Notes under the pieces: generated by a model
What the model was told of the DNA's origin: nothing
What the model saw: the letters and a program-made list of their open reading frames with translations, nothing else
The model's database searches: none
Position numbers and translations under genes: made by a program
Assembly: GCF_032884065.1 (NCBI RefSeq)
Contig: NC_088871.1
Location: forward strand, 17,976,472-18,040,471
Length of the DNA stretch: 64,000 nucleotides
Direction: 5' to 3'
DNA from: Artemia franciscana
Lineage: Eukaryota > Arthropoda > Branchiopoda > Anostraca > Artemiidae
In this document: positions 45,601 through 55,189 of the stretch, in pieces
Layout of the letters: each line of letters starts with the position of its first letter
Numbering within the stretch: the first letter of the stretch is position 1

Positions 45601-46612
45601 CCTTTTCGACTGGAACAAGACCTGCTATCTCATCACTGCCGACTATTATAGCAGATACTTTGAAATAGACAAATTGTCAAGTCAGACATCAACCGCAATC
45701 GTCGACAAACTGAAAGCCAACTTTGCACGTTTTGGAATCCCTCAGCTGATAACTTCAGACAATGGCTCACAACTTTTCTCACAAGAGTTCCGAGATTTTG
45801 CGCAAGAGTGGGGAATTAGTCTGAAAACCTCCAGCCCCATCTATCCGAGATCAAACCGTATGGTGGAGAAATCAGTACAAACCTGCAAACGGATACTAAC
45901 CAAAGCGAAAGAAAGTGGAAACGACCCATATATTGCACTTCTAGAATATAGAAACAGCCCAGTTGATGGCCATACCTCACCTGCTCAACTCCTCATGAGC
46001 CGCCAGCTATGGTCAGTCCTACCATCAACACACAACCAGCTAAAACCAAGGGTCACCCTCCTTCAGACCTTCCTACAACACAGATCAAAGGAACAGGAAA
46101 GACAGAAACGCTATCACGATAAGACTGCAAAACCGCTACGTGAACCTCAACTGGAAGACCAAGTTTTTATCCAGAAGAAAACAAACGGCCCCTGGACCAA
46201 AGCGAAAATCATATCATGCCAATCATACGTAGTGGAGACAGAAGACGGTTCCAGGCTGCAACGAAATAGAGTCCATATCTCCCGCCAATCCTTTCCTGTA
46301 GCCAAGGAAGAGGTCAGAATCCAGCCCACCACACAGGACGAAAGCAATGACATATCCCAGCCCATCTTAACTGAATCACCCCAGCCAATCCGCACAGACA
46401 TCAAAACCTCGCCAAGAAATGTTCCGTTACCAAGAGAAGAAGGTGAACCTTCTGACCCACCCCTTGTCCCACCAACCATCGTGCCTACGCCTGAAAATGC
46501 CGCTCCCGACTGCCCAGCCACAGGGACTAAATCCCCTACCACTACATCAAAGGTGATGCCGCACACCCGCAGCGGCAGAGTGGTTAGGCCACCTAAAAGG
46601 CCGGATTTGTAG
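42608..46612 (+). CDS. Ty3/gypsy-type Gag-Pol polyprotein
   Basis: One open frame of about 1334 codons. The first ATG is at 42608; the next in-frame ATG at 42623 may be the real start because 'tggtgtcaga' at 42609 resembles a primer-binding site. Order: Gag with zinc knuckles at about 207-245 (CAKCKRQNHFAKVC), aspartic protease (IDTGAQVNILP, about 300), reverse transcriptase (SRLDARSGYW about 510; LVDDILVYG about 575), RNase H (VDTSKHGLGA about 718; TTDHRPLE about 780), integrase HHCC zinc site (about 932-970) and DDE core (GIDLFD about 998, SDNGSQ about 1052, MVEKSV about 1087), then a GPW-type C-terminal domain and a Pro-rich tail. All catalytic residues appear present and there is no stop or frameshift. 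Gag and Pol are fused in one frame, as in several K02A2.6-like gypsy elements. Base composition is less AT-rich than its surroundings. Confidence 0.96.
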   Translation: MVSDVMEITHPSINWNAGNLDSEWTAFENHAKLMCQGPLADKSEKVACAYLLIWVGAQGREIFSTFELADEEKDKIEIYFKKFRDYAAPKKNQVFSRYVFQKRDQNDTESTDKYITELKILVKPCGYLSESEMVRDKIVSGVRNPKLREKLLAVGDSLTLAQAVTICRAHESTQAQLKTFEQKEIKQEVDAVAKSRSNFSLKKTECYFCGRNYSPQHVCPAKGKTCAKCKRQNHFAKVCKSKAVNIVGNEATNTPAFTSDLYNQEETEVFLYAINKDSSKDEIFAEISVCGQIHIDFKIDTGAQVNILPSQYLDRLSPKPKLLKATQRLTSYCGSTIPYVGVCNIPCRYKNGPTQQLTFYVVESNTTSIIGFKASKDMNLIKLVLNIEESPVSKYSDVFKGIGKLKTECEIYLKDNATPTVHPAKKIPLALKQKLKTELERLESLDIIEKVSEPTDWVNAMVMVEKKDGGVRLCIDPVDLNKAIKRPYYPVPSFDDAIAELDGAAVFSRLDARSGYWILPLSTRSSYYTTFSTIYSQYRWKRYPFGLVSAQDEFQRKMEEAFEGLEGIRILVDDILVYGKNREEHDQRLSAVLRRAREKGIRFNSEKCEFSKDKVKYFGRIISRDGIKPDPEKIRAIQDMPSPQSQEELQTLLGMLNFLSKYIPDLSSKNKPLRDLTKATDFRWETDHEASMKEIKSCISENLAFFDHICKVVELKVDTSKHGLGAELSSNGKIVGFASRALSTTEQNYSQLEKELYAIVFGCKHFHHYIYGRKTIVTTDHRPLETILSRPLHTAPARLQRMMIQIQPYDIEVHYSPGSDIPVPDALSRLHLPDVDTKMQNDIEVFVHTVMKSLPVSDSKLDEIRRETEKDTQLKAVKELILKGWPGTRQSCPTDAVRFWNIKDELAIHDGLVLKGQRIVVPHPLRTNIIHQLHSAHLGIDKTKQRAWMIVYWPGMNADIESFVQKCETCAKFAANNQKEPLISNQPPSLPWQHIGIDLFDWNKTCYLITADYYSRYFEIDKLSSQTSTAIVDKLKANFARFGIPQLITSDNGSQLFSQEFRDFAQEWGISLKTSSPIYPRSNRMVEKSVQTCKRILTKAKESGNDPYIALLEYRNSPVDGHTSPAQLLMSRQLWSVLPSTHNQLKPRVTLLQTFLQHRSKEQERQKRYHDKTAKPLREPQLEDQVFIQKKTNGPWTKAKIISCQSYVVETEDGSRLQRNRVHISRQSFPVAKEEVRIQPTTQDESNDISQPILTESPQPIRTDIKTSPRNVPLPREEGEPSDPPLVPPTIVPTPENAAPDCPATGTKSPTTTSKVMPHTRSGRVVRPPKRPDL

Positions 46613-46629
46613 GCAGACCGCCTTTCATG

Positions 46630-46642
46630 AAAGGATGGGAGA
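46630..46642 (+). promoter_or_regulatory. Polypurine tract
   Basis: Purine-rich run 18 bases after the Gag-Pol stop, interrupted by a single T, in the position expected for plus-strand priming next to a 3' LTR beginning TG. Confidence 0.5.
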
Positions 46643-46771
46643 TGCAGCATTATGGACTAACCCGCTTGTTTATGCTTATGTTGTGCCTAACATTGCTTGC
46701 TTGTGCTTATATTTTGTATTTGTTCTAGGTGCTTGGGTTTATAAATAAACTATAAATAGTCAAATGCTACA
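46643..46771 (+). repeat. Putative short 3' LTR
   Basis: Begins TG right after the purine tract, holds AATAAA (46744-46749) and ends ...gctaca. About 129 bases. No second copy was found in the window, so the boundary is provisional. Confidence 0.35.
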
Positions 46772-46897
46772 GGCAGGAAGTAGGACTTATGGTGAATAAG
46801 GAAAATACATTCTAAGACAAAGCTGGCAATTCATGATGTATGACAAACAAGAAAAACAAATAACATAATTAAATGCCTTAGAAAACGAAATGAAAAA

Positions 46898-47790
46898 TTG
46901 ATCCCCGTTTTGAAAGGTGCCCGCCGGGGAGCTGTCTCCTCCTCTCATTTGTTCAATAATTATGTTCTTCAAGCACAAGATAAATGCCCAACCTCATGCA
47001 TTATTTCCTCTATAGACACCTCCTTAGTATGCTACGCCAACGACGTCCTGAACTTAAGTAGAACATTGCAAAAAGCTTCTGACATTTTTGAAATGCTTAA
47101 AACCGAATATCTAAAACTTGGCCTCAGTTTTAACACTGAGAAAACCGAGATAGTTCTCTTCAATTGGCAAAAAACATCACACGTGCCTTCACTGCTTTTT
47201 GGTGAAAATCTGTGAATACTGCTGACCACATAAATTACCTCGGAGTTCCCATTGGCTCGTCTCTAAGGCATGCACGTCTTCTACTGATCAAACACCTCAA
47301 TCAACGAATCTCCAGCTCGTATGCTTCCATAGTCTCTGCTAAATTCCGTTTAGCCGCCCCCTCCTTGCCAGCCTATACAACGTTACTGTTTTACCTCATA
47401 TTCTGTACCTGGCACCATTTTGGAAACTATTCTCAAAGGCTGAACTGTCTAAAATCCGTGCGCTTTTCTTCCGTTTTGCTAAATACCTCCTACGTTTTCC
47501 TCCCTAGTACAGAAACTCAATCCTCATTCAAAAGTATCACATAACCGACCCTCATGTTGCAGTTAAAAATTTCATCAAAAGACACAATATCAAAATAGTA
47601 GATCATGATTGGTATAATCTCCTTTTACAATAGATCTGTTTTCGTTTTATTCATTTTAGTGCTATTTTGTTTGCCCTTTTATTAGTTGAGTCTCTTTCTA
47701 GTTATGTCTCTTCTGATATGTTCTTATATTTATATGTTTGTGCTCTGTCTTTTACATTTTGTATGATTGACGGGTTTTCAGATAAATAAA
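46898..47790 (+). mobile_element. Non-LTR retrotransposon fragment (RT C-terminal half and 3' tail)
   Basis: The plus-strand translation gives RT palm and thumb motifs: GARRGAVSSSHLFNNYVL, then VCYANDVLNLSRT (the YADD box, altered to YAND), LGLSFNTEKTEIVLF and INYLGVPIG, with a frame break near 47215. After 47550 comes decayed C-terminal sequence. The 3' tail at 47650-47790, ending in AAATA repeats, is shared with 33381-33510. The change of the first catalytic Asp to Asn would inactivate the enzyme. Confidence 0.8.
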
Positions 47791-47949
47791 TAAAAGTAAA
47801 AGATAAGTATAACATGGACAGTTTTGTACACTAGACATTTTAATAGAGCTAATCAAAGCCTTTGCCAATAATCTTTCAAAATTTGTGTTCTTAATTTTTA
47901 ATTAAACTAACTCAAAGACTATCCTATGTTCCCTAACTGTTGAAATTAG

Positions 47950-48935
47950 GTTCACTACTCTAGTCAAAAATAAAGGTAACAAAGAATATTTTGATGGTGC
48001 TCAACCTATTGCACTTACCCCCACTTTCTTAAAACTGTAGCAGGCAAAGTGATTGAAAACAACAAGATCTGACCTTAAGCAATTCTATAATGCTTCCACT
48101 GCCCACTATCTTGTTCACCTTATGGAAACACTACATGATAAAGTAAACAAACCTAATACCAGGTTCAATCTTAAAAGGGTGGATTAGAAAAAAAACTTTT
48201 GAATTAGTTAACAAGATCACACTAGTAGAAAAAGTTCAAAATGAACTTTAGGTTGGCCCATATCCAATTAGAATAATTGTGCTTTCCTTTCTAATAGAAA
48301 ATAAGTAGTTAAATAACAAAATACATACTAAAAAGTATGTATTTTGTATGGTGTACCCCAGGGAGCCCTGTTAGGCCCAATTTTGCTGCTGGTAATGAGT
48401 AACAAACTTGGTGTTACTAATTTGGATTGATAGGAATTTGTTGATGATCCAAATTTCCTACATACATATCTTAAACAGCAGTTCAATAGATATACTGGAA
48501 CAGATAGTAAAACTGTTGTTAACAATATGATAGTCAATAATTTCAACAATCAAGTTCTGTAAGACCTCCCCCCCTTGAAATTTCAGTTATTGTTATGAAG
48601 TTAATGGGTACTATCATCTCAGGTTACCTGAAATGGGAGCACCATATTAATGATATACAACATACAAATGCCAGATTCTATTTGGCTGAATTCTTTAAAA
48701 GATCCAAATCTCTTAAATCCTACTGTTTGAGAGTATTCCTCTCATTTATATGACCAATCCTTACTAAGCCTTCTCTGTTTGGTATCCTTTCAATATTGCT
48801 ACAAATATTGTTGAATACAATATTTGCAAATAATGTCTAGGAAATATCTTTGATGATGATCAAGTCCTCTTATAGCTCTCTTTTGTGGAGCCATTCTGGT
48901 TATCCTTGAGGAAAGGAAAGCAAAATTTGCTTACA
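47950..48935 (+). mobile_element. Non-LTR retrotransposon RT remnant (CR1/L2-like)
   Basis: Decayed but ordered RT motifs in changing frames: QPIALTPTFLKL near 48000, YNASTAHYLVHLMETLHDKV near 48090, GVPQGALLGPILLLVMSN near 48350, the catalytic-box region EFVDDPNFL near 48440, then ISGYLKWEHHINDI near 48640. Many stops. A perfect 13-bp-arm hairpin with a 4-base loop lies at 48317-48346. Confidence 0.75.
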
Positions 48936-49899
48936 TTTTGCCATAAATACTCTAAGTAGCCCCCAAACAAATCTACTTCTTTTGAATCATTTTCCTTACC
49001 TTAGACTTCACTTCTGTTGTTTGTCTTAACACAAATCCCCATTTTTAGTCTAATAAAATTTTGCACAGAAAAATATGATATAATTTTTTTTTCTTCTACC
49101 TAATTGAGATGTCAAATAAGTAGATATCTCCCTCATATTTTATTTCCCTCTGGTTAATATTTATTGTGCAAAGCATATTCCACTAATTCTGATTTTTATG
49201 TTTAAATGGCTTATGTTTTTGCTATTTTCTCTTAAGTTTTATATTTATGATGCAATTTCACTTGAAATCAGTTTTTCTTCTTTTTTTGTTGTTCTTTGTT
49301 GATACACAAAAAATGGATTAAAGGTAGATAATTTAAGCCTTTCTACTTTTCTCCTTAATTGTGTTTGGGTTTAACATAATACTATTAAAATATATAAGCC
49401 TAAGGGATAAGTCTCACCAAGCTATCAGCCAATCCACTACATTTTAATGTTCACCACTTGAGCTTCTGACAGGCTATATTATGACCTAAAAAAGACAGCA
49501 TATCTCCCAGTCCTTGGTATAAACTACTCTATGTGTCTATATAAGACCTTTTTCAATTATAAATTGATTTGTTACAATTTTTCGAAAATAAAGTAGAAAA
49601 AGCACATATCTTAGAACAAAGATAATGAAAGTAATTGATTCAAATCAATACTATTTGGTCTTGAAAAAGTGTACCTTTATTGTACAAACTTTACTACAAT
49701 ACAAGCAGACACTCTTCCCCCAGCATCCCTACTGTTGAAGTGTCCTCCTAAAAAGACTAAAAAAGCTTTATAAAAATAAATAGCTTGCATTGATAACCTT
49801 TGCTTGTACTCCTTAAAGAATCTGGTCCATTAGATTGCAAATGCTGTCATATCTTTTTTTTTGTATATGTAAAGTGCAAGGTATAAGTCATCCAAAAAT
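48936..49899. other. AT-rich spacer
   Basis: No gene or clear repeat recognised. Confidence 0.45.
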
Positions 49900-50340
49900 C
49901 AAAAACAAGCATATTCATTAAGAAAGGAAACAAAGATCAAGGCAAAATTATGGACCAATTAGTCTTATATCAGTGATCTGTAAAACCATGGAAAGTATTA
50001 TCAGCAATGCTCTTATAACCCACTTAAAGCATAGGCTATGGTAGATTACTATTTGACTGTCAGCATGGTTTTTTAGGGGCAGGTGAATTGAAACAAATCT
50101 GATTCAATCAAATGTCATCTTGCTGTCAGTGTGACATGACTATGATTTGGAGTCCCAAGTTAGCCTGCATTTGCCTAGTCATGACTAGCTCCTTGCTTGA
50201 ATGCATATATGGCTTGGGACTGGATGATAGCTTTGGAGAGGCTGTCCTAGTAAGGGACTTCAAGTACAGAGAAGAAGTGCCAATGCTCATGTTGATGACA
50301 ACAGGGGACCTGTAGCTTCTTTGTGTGAACTCTTGTACTT
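49900..50340 (+). mobile_element. Non-LTR retrotransposon RT N-terminal remnant
   Basis: The translation near 49920-50080 reads KKGNKDQGQNYGPISLISVI, then CKTMESIISNALITHLKHR and DCQHGFLGAGEL, the usual start of a LINE RT domain (NYRPISLTS..CK.ME..I, QHGF). The C-terminal half is not continuous with it. Confidence 0.7.
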
Positions 50341-50439
50341 ACCTTAAAATTACCTTAAATTGCAGCTTGGAGGAATCTAAGGATTTTTCCTTGTAGAAAT
50401 CCCAAAGTTGATAATACATGACATATAGTTGAATATGTA

Positions 50440-51010
50440 CACTTGACTAGTGGTATGATGTTGCTGATTCAAGTGCTTCCCAGTTATACTTCCATTCTTT
50501 TGTTGACCATTTGTTGTCAAAATGGTTCTTAAAGCTGTCTGTGGGTTTGGGCAGCAATGGTATCTGGCAGTAATTTATTCTAGAGGTCAGTAACATGGTT
50601 GGTAAGAAAATGGGCACATTGCCACTTTGAGGAGAAATGCCTGGATAACTGCAAGTTATGTCCCCTTGTACAAGAGTCCTGAGATGCTAGAGGAAGAAGA
50701 TCAGAAAGTGCCTTTGAATTAATAAGTTTATGAACCAGAATGGCATCACCCTGTCTTCTTCTATAAACCAGAGTTAGGAATTTCAGCTTGCATAGCCTTG
50801 TAGGGTAAGGGAGCTTATGCAGTCCACTCACCATCTTAGTGGCTCTTCTCTGGACACCTTCAAGAATTTTAACATCTTTTTAAAAAAAAGGGGGATGCAA
50901 GGACCATGTCTCTCTTAAGCCTTGGCCAAACAATTTGCAATAGATAGGGAGAAGAATTGACTTGAAAGGTCATTTCCAATCTGTTTGTAAGTAGCAACAG
51001 ACAGTGTCTC
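50440..51010 (-). mobile_element. Non-LTR retrotransposon RT C-terminal remnant
   Basis: The minus-strand translation reads ILEGVQRRATKMVSGLHKLP, YPTRLCKLKFLTLVYRRRQGD, the TRGHNLQLS region and DSFKNHFDNKWSTKEW. This is the standard C-terminal pattern of CR1/Jockey-like RT proteins. It faces the N-terminal remnant at 49.9-50.3 kb, so the two are separate insertions or an inverted rearrangement. Confidence 0.8.
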
Positions 51011-51293
51011 CTCTCTTCCTTTGATAGACTAGGGTGGAGAGTCTAAGGGACACAAGGCTCTCCTTGTATAGCTTGTCTTGCAAAGCTGGTGTGAGCTTGG
51101 TTGATTGTCTTGGGATGCTCTTGAGTACTTTAAAATCCATTTATACTGGGATGATGTCAGTTATGAACATGACAGTATTATTACCTAGCCTAGGCCTATG
51201 TCTTGGTCCTATGAGTAGGCCTAGGCTAACCATTTTTGGCCCAAATCTTGCAGTCGCTGCTGCAACCATGATCACCTGGTCTACTTTATCTAG

Positions 51294-51935
51294 GCAGCAA
51301 TACTGGGCAAAATTCTAGTTGAGTGACTTCTTGCTATCTCAGAGAGGGGTAAGGTTAGGAAAATGAAACTTTCAAGGATGGGTCTGCAGGCTAAAGTATA
51401 TCCTGGGAAGGTGTTTAAAGTGTCTATCTCCACTCCTTCTCTCTCTAGAGAACCCTGAAATTTGCCTATATGACAGGTCTATAGCTATTGAAATTTTGAC
51501 AAAACAACATTTTACCTTAATTTTCTGTTACCAGTGGCTTTCCTTTGCCTTTAGTTCTGAAAATGCAATTCCTGTTATTTGAGTAGAGTTCTGAGCCTTA
51601 TCAATGTTTGTTTTTTTTTCAAAATTTAGGAAATGTGTTTGCATATCTTTAAAACCTTATAAATTGGGATTGAGCAAAACAATTTTGTTGTACTTTATTC
51701 AAGTAGGAGATCTATTTTGTAATGTTTCACTTTTATAACTCATATTATTGAAGGTCATCAATGGTTAGGGCCCTCTAGAGGGAGAAGGAGTAAAGGTAGG
51801 TACTTCAAAATAGCTTCCCATGACATACTTTAGCCTATAGACCCATCCTTGAGAGTTTCATTTTCCTAACCTAACCCCTTTCTGAGATAGCAAAAAGTCA
51901 CTCAACTAAAAATTTACCCAACATTGTAGCATAAA
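51294..51935. mobile_element. Terminal-inverted-repeat element E1
   Basis: Left arm about 51294-51450 ('ctagttgagtgacttcttgctatctcagag', 'aaaatgaaactttcaaggatgggtc' in pieces) recurs in reverse complement at about 51770-51935. The roughly 320 bp interior has no transposase. A second copy in opposite orientation is E2 at 52790-53345. Confidence 0.75.
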
Positions 51936-52789
51936 ACAATGTTGCTTGCCTCAAGCAAGCAAAAGAAATACTGAAAGCCCAAAACAAAAATTTGTAGAAA
52001 TAGGCTAGAATCTGTAAAAGGTTTCAGTAGCCTAGCTATCATGAGTCAAACTTATAATAAAAGAAAAAGGGATTCATGTTCATGGTTATGAATATTGAAG
52101 ACCTTCACTCAATTTTAAAAGCCTACTATGTGGCAAGCTGAATAGCCCAGGACTTTTGTCAACAAGGTGGAGATCACAAAATAATGAAGGCCAACTCAGT
52201 TAAGGCAGTCAAATCGAACTAAACAACCAAAAAACTTTTGATTTCTATCTGCCGAAAAGCAAACAAAACTAAATCTTACCTTAGTTGTTTCAATAAGCTA
52301 TTTAGCCTACAAAGGGGATTTGTTTATCGACTTAAATTATATTTCTTTCTTCCTTGTCGCAGTGTTGATTTTATAAACAAATTCTTCCCAATAATATTCG
52401 CTGATAAATTTAATATGGTTAAAGTTTCGCTGTTTAGCAGCGCCTCTTCAACATTTGAATTCTGTAGATAGCGCATAACGCAATGAAAATTTTCTGTTCC
52501 TCACCATCATTCTGAAGATCAAAATTTGCAGAAGGCTAAAATGTTTGGGAGAACCTCGGTCCTTGTTTTATCACAATGGTGAGCCCTTGTCATTCTTTGA
52601 AAAACTTGTAGTAATTGCCTTGTCCAGTGTTTTTTTGATAAGGCATAAATTTAATTTGGACAAAAATAGACAAGCGTTTATGGCAGGCTATCTACAGAGA
52701 TTAGATAGGAAAAAAAGAAATGTGCCTACCTATACAACTTGATTCTCTCTCCATTTGAAGCCCTGTAACTCCTGTCACGAGTAACCTTT
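51936..52789. other. AT-rich spacer
   Basis: No repeat recognised. Short open frames at 52238-52471 and 52545-52742 have no recognisable protein. Confidence 0.4.
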
Positions 52790-53345
52790 GAAAAGGGGTC
52801 TGGTTAGTAAAATGAGACTTTTAAGGGATGGGTCTACAAAGTAGCCTATATCCCAGGAAGGTAATTTGAAGTACCTAGCCTACCTCCACTCCTTATCCCT
52901 CTAGAGGTCAGTGACCTTTGATGATCTTTAAAGTCTCTGTGTTTTAAAATTACAACCTTCAAAATAGATCTCTTGCTTAAGTGAAGTAGCCTACAAGAAA
53001 ACTGTTTTCATCTTCACAACTTTGCTCCTTTCAAATTTATGAGGTTTTAAAGATCTGTAAATATATTTTTTAAGTTTAGAAAAAAAACTCATTGATATGA
53101 CAAACCTGAAAATGAAGGTAAAATGTTGTTTTGTGAAAATTTCAATTGGTATAGGCTAGACTTATCAAGTAGGAAAATTTCCAAGACTTGAAAATCAGAA
53201 GAGGGTTAAAATAGAAGCTTGGCAATACCTTCCCAAAATGTATTTTTGGCCCTGAATTCATTATTGAAAATTTCATTTCCCTAATCCAGTTCCTTCCTAA
53301 GATAGCAAAAGTAGCTAAACCAGAATTTTACCAAAGTTGGCCACT
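52790..53345. mobile_element. Terminal-inverted-repeat element E2
   Basis: The left arm ('aaaatgagacttttaaggg', 'atgggtctac', 'cccaggaaggt') and right arm ('atttcatttccctaatcc', 'cctaagatagcaaaa', 'accagaattttacc') match the arms of E1. The interior, with 'aaggtaaaatgttgttttgtg', is the reverse complement of E1's interior. Its right arm lies inside the tandem duplication that begins at 53178. Confidence 0.7.
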
Positions 53346-54528
53346 TCTGAAGAAAATATGACAAACAATTAAAATTGGTACAATTAGATTTCTTGTTTTA
53401 TATTAATTCCAAATGGACACCAGGCTGCTTTCCTGGCAATGTTACCTATTGTTGCCTATTAATAATAGGCAATGTTGCCTATTGCATTTTCTATTTAACA
53501 GACTCTTGTGTTTTTCTGCTTTTAATCAATTATTTAAAATAATTCCAAATAAGAGCCTATATTTTTATTCAATAGGCCTATTTCAATCAATTATGGATAA
53601 AACTATGTTTCATCAAGTAAATATGGCAGATATCTGTTTTAACCTATAACCTAGAGATAAATATAAGTATTATTATGAAAAGAAAATTACAGAAGTTTCT
53701 AAAAAGAGACAGAAACATCTCAAAAATGTTTTCACTTTTGCTGTGATGTCATATCCAGGGGGTTTTGGGCTCTTTTTAAAAATTCCTACAAATTTTTTAT
53801 AAAAATAATATTTAACTATTATGACTAAGGAAAATAATAATTATCATTCCTGAACACATTTCCAAGACTTGAAAATCAGAATAGAAGCTTGGCAATACCT
53901 TCCCAAAAATGTATTTTTGGCCCTGAATTCATTATTGAAAATTTCATTTCCCTAATCCAGTTCCTTCCTAAGATAGCAAAAGTAGCTAAACCAGAATTTT
54001 ACCAAAGTTGGCCACTTCTGAAGAAAATATGACAAACAATTAAAATTGGTATAATTAGATTTCTTGTTTTATATTAATTCCAAATGGACACCAGGCTGCT
54101 TTCCTGGCAATGTTACCTATTGTTGCCTATTAATAATAGGCAATGTTGCCTATTGCATTTTCTATTTAACAGACTCTTGTGTTTTTCTGCTTTTAATCAA
54201 TTATTTAAAATAATTCCAAATAAGAGCCTATATTTTTATTCAATAGGCCTATTTCAATCAATTATGGATAAAACTATGTTTCATTGAGTAAATATGGCAG
54301 AAATCTGTTTTAACCTATAACCTAGAGATAAATATAAGTATTATTATGAAAAGAAAATTACAGAAGTTTCTAAAAAGAGACAGAAACATCTCAAAAATGT
54401 TTTCACGTTTGCTGTGATGTCATATCCAGGGGGTTTTGGGCTCTTTTTAAAAATTCCTACAAATTTTTTATAAAAATAATATTTAACTATTATGACTAAG
54501 GAAAATAATAATTATCATTCCTGAACAC
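53178..54528. repeat. Tandem duplication, ~0.68 kb unit x2
   Basis: Unit 1 is 53178-53858 and unit 2 is 53859-54528, with an offset of 681 bases at the start. They are almost identical. Unit 2 lacks a 12-base piece near its start, gains one A, and has a few substitutions (for example gtaaatatggcaga then ta versus aa). The same short open frame appears in both. Each holds a small palindrome, ttgcctattaataataggcaa in pieces. Confidence 0.95.
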
Positions 54529-54529
54529 A

Positions 54530-55189
54530 CTAAAAGATTTTTTTTCACTGGGCAGTTTTGGAACATGTTTTAAACTTTTGGCTACTGTGGACTGTTCTGC
54601 CTATGGGAGCCCTGTTAAGGGCTCAAATACAATTCCCCAAGAAGAAATTGTTGAATCGTGAAGAAGTATAAAAATGACATCACGTGATGTGTATACTTTC
54701 ATCCTAAATAATGCTGAAAACTACATATTTATCAAACTTATGACATAGCCTATCCCAAGTTTCAATTAAAGTAAAGGCTTGGAATAGCAGTTGTCTAGGA
54801 GACATACTAGGACAAGAAAAGACACATTTTTAGATTGAAATTAAATGTTCATTTTTATGGCTTTGTTCATATTTTTGGTAATTTGTCCCCCCCCCCCCCT
54901 ACTGGACTTGCATGGCCCTAAATCTTTACTTTATGATACATAGAAAGTTTAAATTAATCATATAAACACATTTTTTGTGATCTGGAGAGAAACAACTCAA
55001 CAATCAATGCACAACTCTTTACAGCAGCTCCAAAATTAGGCACAAAAAAGGAGTTGCACTCATGATGATGGGGGGGGGGAAACCTCAAGTTCTCCCTTGA
55101 AATGGACCCACATATCATCAAGAATACTTGTTGCATGTTTCTCTGGTTGTCAGGTAAAACTCTGTAGTAGTCTGCTATGCTCCCAAAAA
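54530..55189. other. Spacer with C and G homopolymer runs
   Basis: Contains a C run near 54888-54899 and a G run near 55069-55079. No gene recognised. Confidence 0.45.

Larger units (their letters stand above)
42608..46771 (+). mobile_element. Ty3/gypsy LTR retrotransposon lacking a recognisable 5' LTR
   Basis: Extends from the putative primer-binding site (tggtgtcaga, 42609) through the Gag-Pol frame to a purine tract (aaaggatgggaga, 46630-46642) and a possible short 3' LTR (46643-46771, TGCAGC...CTACA). By eye the sequence upstream of 42608 does not match 46643-46771, so no LTR pair is seen. The copy is either 5'-truncated, recombined, or its LTRs are too diverged to spot. Confidence 0.75.

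Noticed and set aside
42907..46650. Several open frames antisense to or in other frames of Gag-Pol
   Set aside because: Shadows of the long, well-supported Gag-Pol frame; no family motifs.
52545..52742. 65-residue open frame
   Set aside because: No motif, no homologue recalled, and no transcription signals; likely chance.
53413..54287. Same 67-78-residue open frame in both duplication units
   Set aside because: Identity comes from the tandem duplication, not selection; composition is low-complexity and hydrophobic.
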